Below, in pieces: positions 62,475 through 64,000 of a stretch of 64,000 nucleotides of DNA (the stretch's first letter is position 1; the number at the start of each line of letters is the position of its first letter). The translations under genes and the position numbers were made by a program. The notes under the pieces were generated by a model that worked only from the letters and a program-made list of their open reading frames with translations, did not search any database and was not told the DNA's origin. Origin of the DNA: Xylophilus sp042867185 (lineage in GTDB: Bacteria; Pseudomonadota; Gammaproteobacteria; Burkholderiales; Burkholderiaceae_C); NCBI GenBank assembly GCA_042867185.1, contig JBHZQV010000019.1, positions 1 through 64,000 of the forward strand. The letters are read 5' to 3'.

Positions 62475-63803
62475 TCAGTGCTCGTGGCCCGAAGAGCCCT
62501 TGCCCTTTTGTGCCTTGACCGCGAAGCTGTTCCTGCCCGCATAGGGTGTACCGGCGTCGAGGCCTTCCAGAATTTCGACCTTCTTGCCGTCGGTCCGGCC
62601 GATACGCACCGTGCGCGCTTCGAAACCGCCGTCCACCTTCACGAAAACCGTGGGTTTGTCTTCCACGGTCTGGATGGCGTCGGCAGACACCGTGACCGCC
62701 GCGTCGGACCTGCCGGACACCAGCTCGACGGTGACGAAAAGACCCGGGCGCCAAGCCAGATTCGGGTTGGCCAGCGTCACCCGGGCGACCGCGGTGCGGG
62801 TCTGCTCGCCCAGGAGCGAGCCGACGTAGGACACGTTGCCCGTCGCAGATTGCTCGAATCCGTTGGCCCGGATCACGGCCTGTTCGCCGACGCGCACCAG
62901 GTTCAGGTTGGATGCGCTGACATTGATCTGCGCCCAGACCGACGAAAGATCCGAGAGGGTGAATACCTGTGCATCCTCGCGCACCGACTCACCCATGGAG
63001 AGGTGCTTTTCGACGACCATGCCGTCGAACGGCGCGCGGAGTTCGTAGCGCGACAGGTTGCCCGAACCGCCGGACGCGCCGATGGCCTGCAATTTCTGGG
63101 TGGCGTTCGACACCGCAATTTCCGCTTCACGCTGCGCTTGCTCGGCCTGCAGGAAGTCCTGCTGCGCCGAGATTTTGTCCTCGAACAGCCGGCGCTCCCG
63201 GTCTGCCGTGACCTTGGCCAGGGCCAGGCGCTTCTGCGCCGCGAGCAGCTCGCTGCGCTGCTCGGACACGCTTGCGCTGGCCAGCACGGCCAGGATCTGG
63301 CCCTTGCGTACCTGCTGGCCCAAGTCGACATGAACGCTTTCCACGACACCCGCCACACGCGGCACCACGTGGGCCGTGCGGTCTTCGTTGAACTTGATCT
63401 CCCCGGGCAGTTGCACGGTCGTGGAGACCTGCGACGGGCCGGCCGTGTCGATCGACACGCTGGAAGAGGCGATCTGCTGCGGCGTGAACCCGACCTTCTC
63501 GTCGTGGCCCCCTTCCTTCTTTTCGCCCCCCGCCATCTTTTCGCTTGGGCCGTGCTCGTCTTTGCCGTGCGCGGCCTGATGGTCTCCGCCTTCCTTCGAA
63601 GCAGGGCCCTTGGCGTCGTCGTCGTGCGCGTCATGGGCATGGCCGTCTGCCGTCCTGGAGACCTTCTCGGCCTCAGGGGCCCGGCCTGGTGTGCCGCTGC
63701 GGAGGATGGCCGCGCCGGCGGCAACCGCCAGCAGAAGAATGATGGCGATGACCACCCACTGCTTGCGCGGGGAGCCGGCCGTTGTGTCGTTGCTGTTGTT
63801 CAT
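62475..63803 (-). CDS. czcB: RND efflux periplasmic adaptor, CzcB type
   Basis: 442 aa. An N-terminal membrane anchor (WVVIAIILLLAVAAGAAIL) leads into a His/Asp/Lys-rich stretch (about 45-105; DGHAHDAHDDDAKGPASKEG) that may bind metal. The membrane-fusion domain then follows: barrel-sandwich with coiled-coil hairpin (VLASASVSEQRSELLAAQKR) and the beta-barrel FTLSDLSSVWAQINV. It links CzcA to the outer-membrane factor. Confidence 0.94.
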   Translation of the reverse strand: MNNSNDTTAGSPRKQWVVIAIILLLAVAAGAAILRSGTPGRAPEAEKVSRTADGHAHDAHDDDAKGPASKEGGDHQAAHGKDEHGPSEKMAGGEKKEGGHDEKVGFTPQQIASSSVSIDTAGPSQVSTTVQLPGEIKFNEDRTAHVVPRVAGVVESVHVDLGQQVRKGQILAVLASASVSEQRSELLAAQKRLALAKVTADRERRLFEDKISAQQDFLQAEQAQREAEIAVSNATQKLQAIGASGGSGNLSRYELRAPFDGMVVEKHLSMGESVREDAQVFTLSDLSSVWAQINVSASNLNLVRVGEQAVIRANGFEQSATGNVSYVGSLLGEQTRTAVARVTLANPNLAWRPGLFVTVELVSGRSDAAVTVSADAIQTVEDKPTVFVKVDGGFEARTVRIGRTDGKKVEILEGLDAGTPYAGRNSFAVKAQKGKGSSGHEH

Positions 63804-63820
63804 GGTGTTCGAAGCCCGCG

Positions 63821-64000
63821 TCAGGGGGGATTGAGCAAAACCGAGGTGTCGTCGGAGATGCCGAGCAGGCGCTCGAGCTCGGCGGCTGCCTGGTAGGTGT
63901 CGGAAAGCGCGCGGAGGTACTGGGCCTGCGTGCCGATGAGGGTGCGCTGCGCGTCGAGCGCTTCGAGGTAGCTGAACTTGCCCAGGGTGAAGCCTTGTGA
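63821..64000 (-). CDS. czcC: CzcC-type outer-membrane factor, C-terminal part
   Basis: The last 59 residues of a TolC-family protein, cut by the right edge: GKFSYLEALDAQRTLIGTQA (the typical LLDAQR-like segment), then YQAAAELERLLG and a short tail ending NPP. It lies 17 bases upstream of the czcB start. It supplies the outer-membrane channel of the CzcCBA complex. Confidence 0.9.
   Translation of the reverse strand, partial: SQGFTLGKFSYLEALDAQRTLIGTQAQYLRALSDTYQAAAELERLLGISDDTSVLLNPP

Overview
The window is high-GC, gene-dense DNA from a betaproteobacterium. The gene content and sequence style point to Burkholderiales, family Comamonadaceae (Variovorax, Xylophilus or Acidovorax type); the genus cannot be fixed by eye. 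Support comes from the argS-SPOR-dsbA order, lptA-lptB-rpoN, a PF10136-type recombinase next to apaG, and a short palindromic repeat with a GATAGCTG core that recurs through the window. I see no rRNA, tRNA, CRISPR array or insertion sequence.

Layout. 0.2-9 kb: class II glutamine amidotransferase, DHA2 drug exporter, small tautomerase, cysteine-rich CWC protein, TonB receptor, fasciclin lipoprotein and malate synthase G, all on the minus strand. 9.2-12 kb: LysR regulator and a duplicated DUF4394 lipoprotein. 12-18.2 kb: a complete iron surface-signalling unit (ECF sigma, FecR anti-sigma, STN-TonB receptor, PepSY membrane protein) headed by a good Fur box. 18.3-21.6 kb: a three-gene unit of a 139-aa unknown protein, a two-domain KaiC-like ATPase and a soluble hybrid histidine kinase. 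21.7-25 kb: an IclR regulator divergent from a single ORF that fuses an HMG-CoA-lyase-type enzyme to a CaiB/BaiF CoA-transferase. 25-33 kb: housekeeping genes (DUF2214, PsiF, argS, SPOR, dsbA, lptA, lptB, rpoN). 33-38 kb: aldehyde dehydrogenase, quinone-oxidoreductase-like enzyme, AraC regulator and thiL. 38-43 kb: methionine aminopeptidase coupled to a ParD-like protein, a nuclease-helicase fusion, and a glycerophosphodiesterase.

From about 43.3 to 46.05 kb the base composition drops sharply. This AT-rich island carries a probable toxin with a small immunity-like gene overlapping it, a frameshifted immunity-like relic, and another small orphan protein. After it come pgpA and cinA, a LOV (blue-light) hybrid histidine kinase, an apaG-recombinase-antiporter-ybdK run, rpe, a 30-codon ORF with a strong ribosome binding site, a large KatE-type catalase with two small stress-like proteins, a VOC protein, and a czcCBA metal-efflux operon cut by the right edge.

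The points that most deserve a second look are the lyase/CoA-transferase fusion, the KaiC-like/kinase unit, the AT-rich toxin-immunity island, the ParD-like/map pair with its palindromic operator, and a dispersed repeat that has become coding sequence inside thiL.
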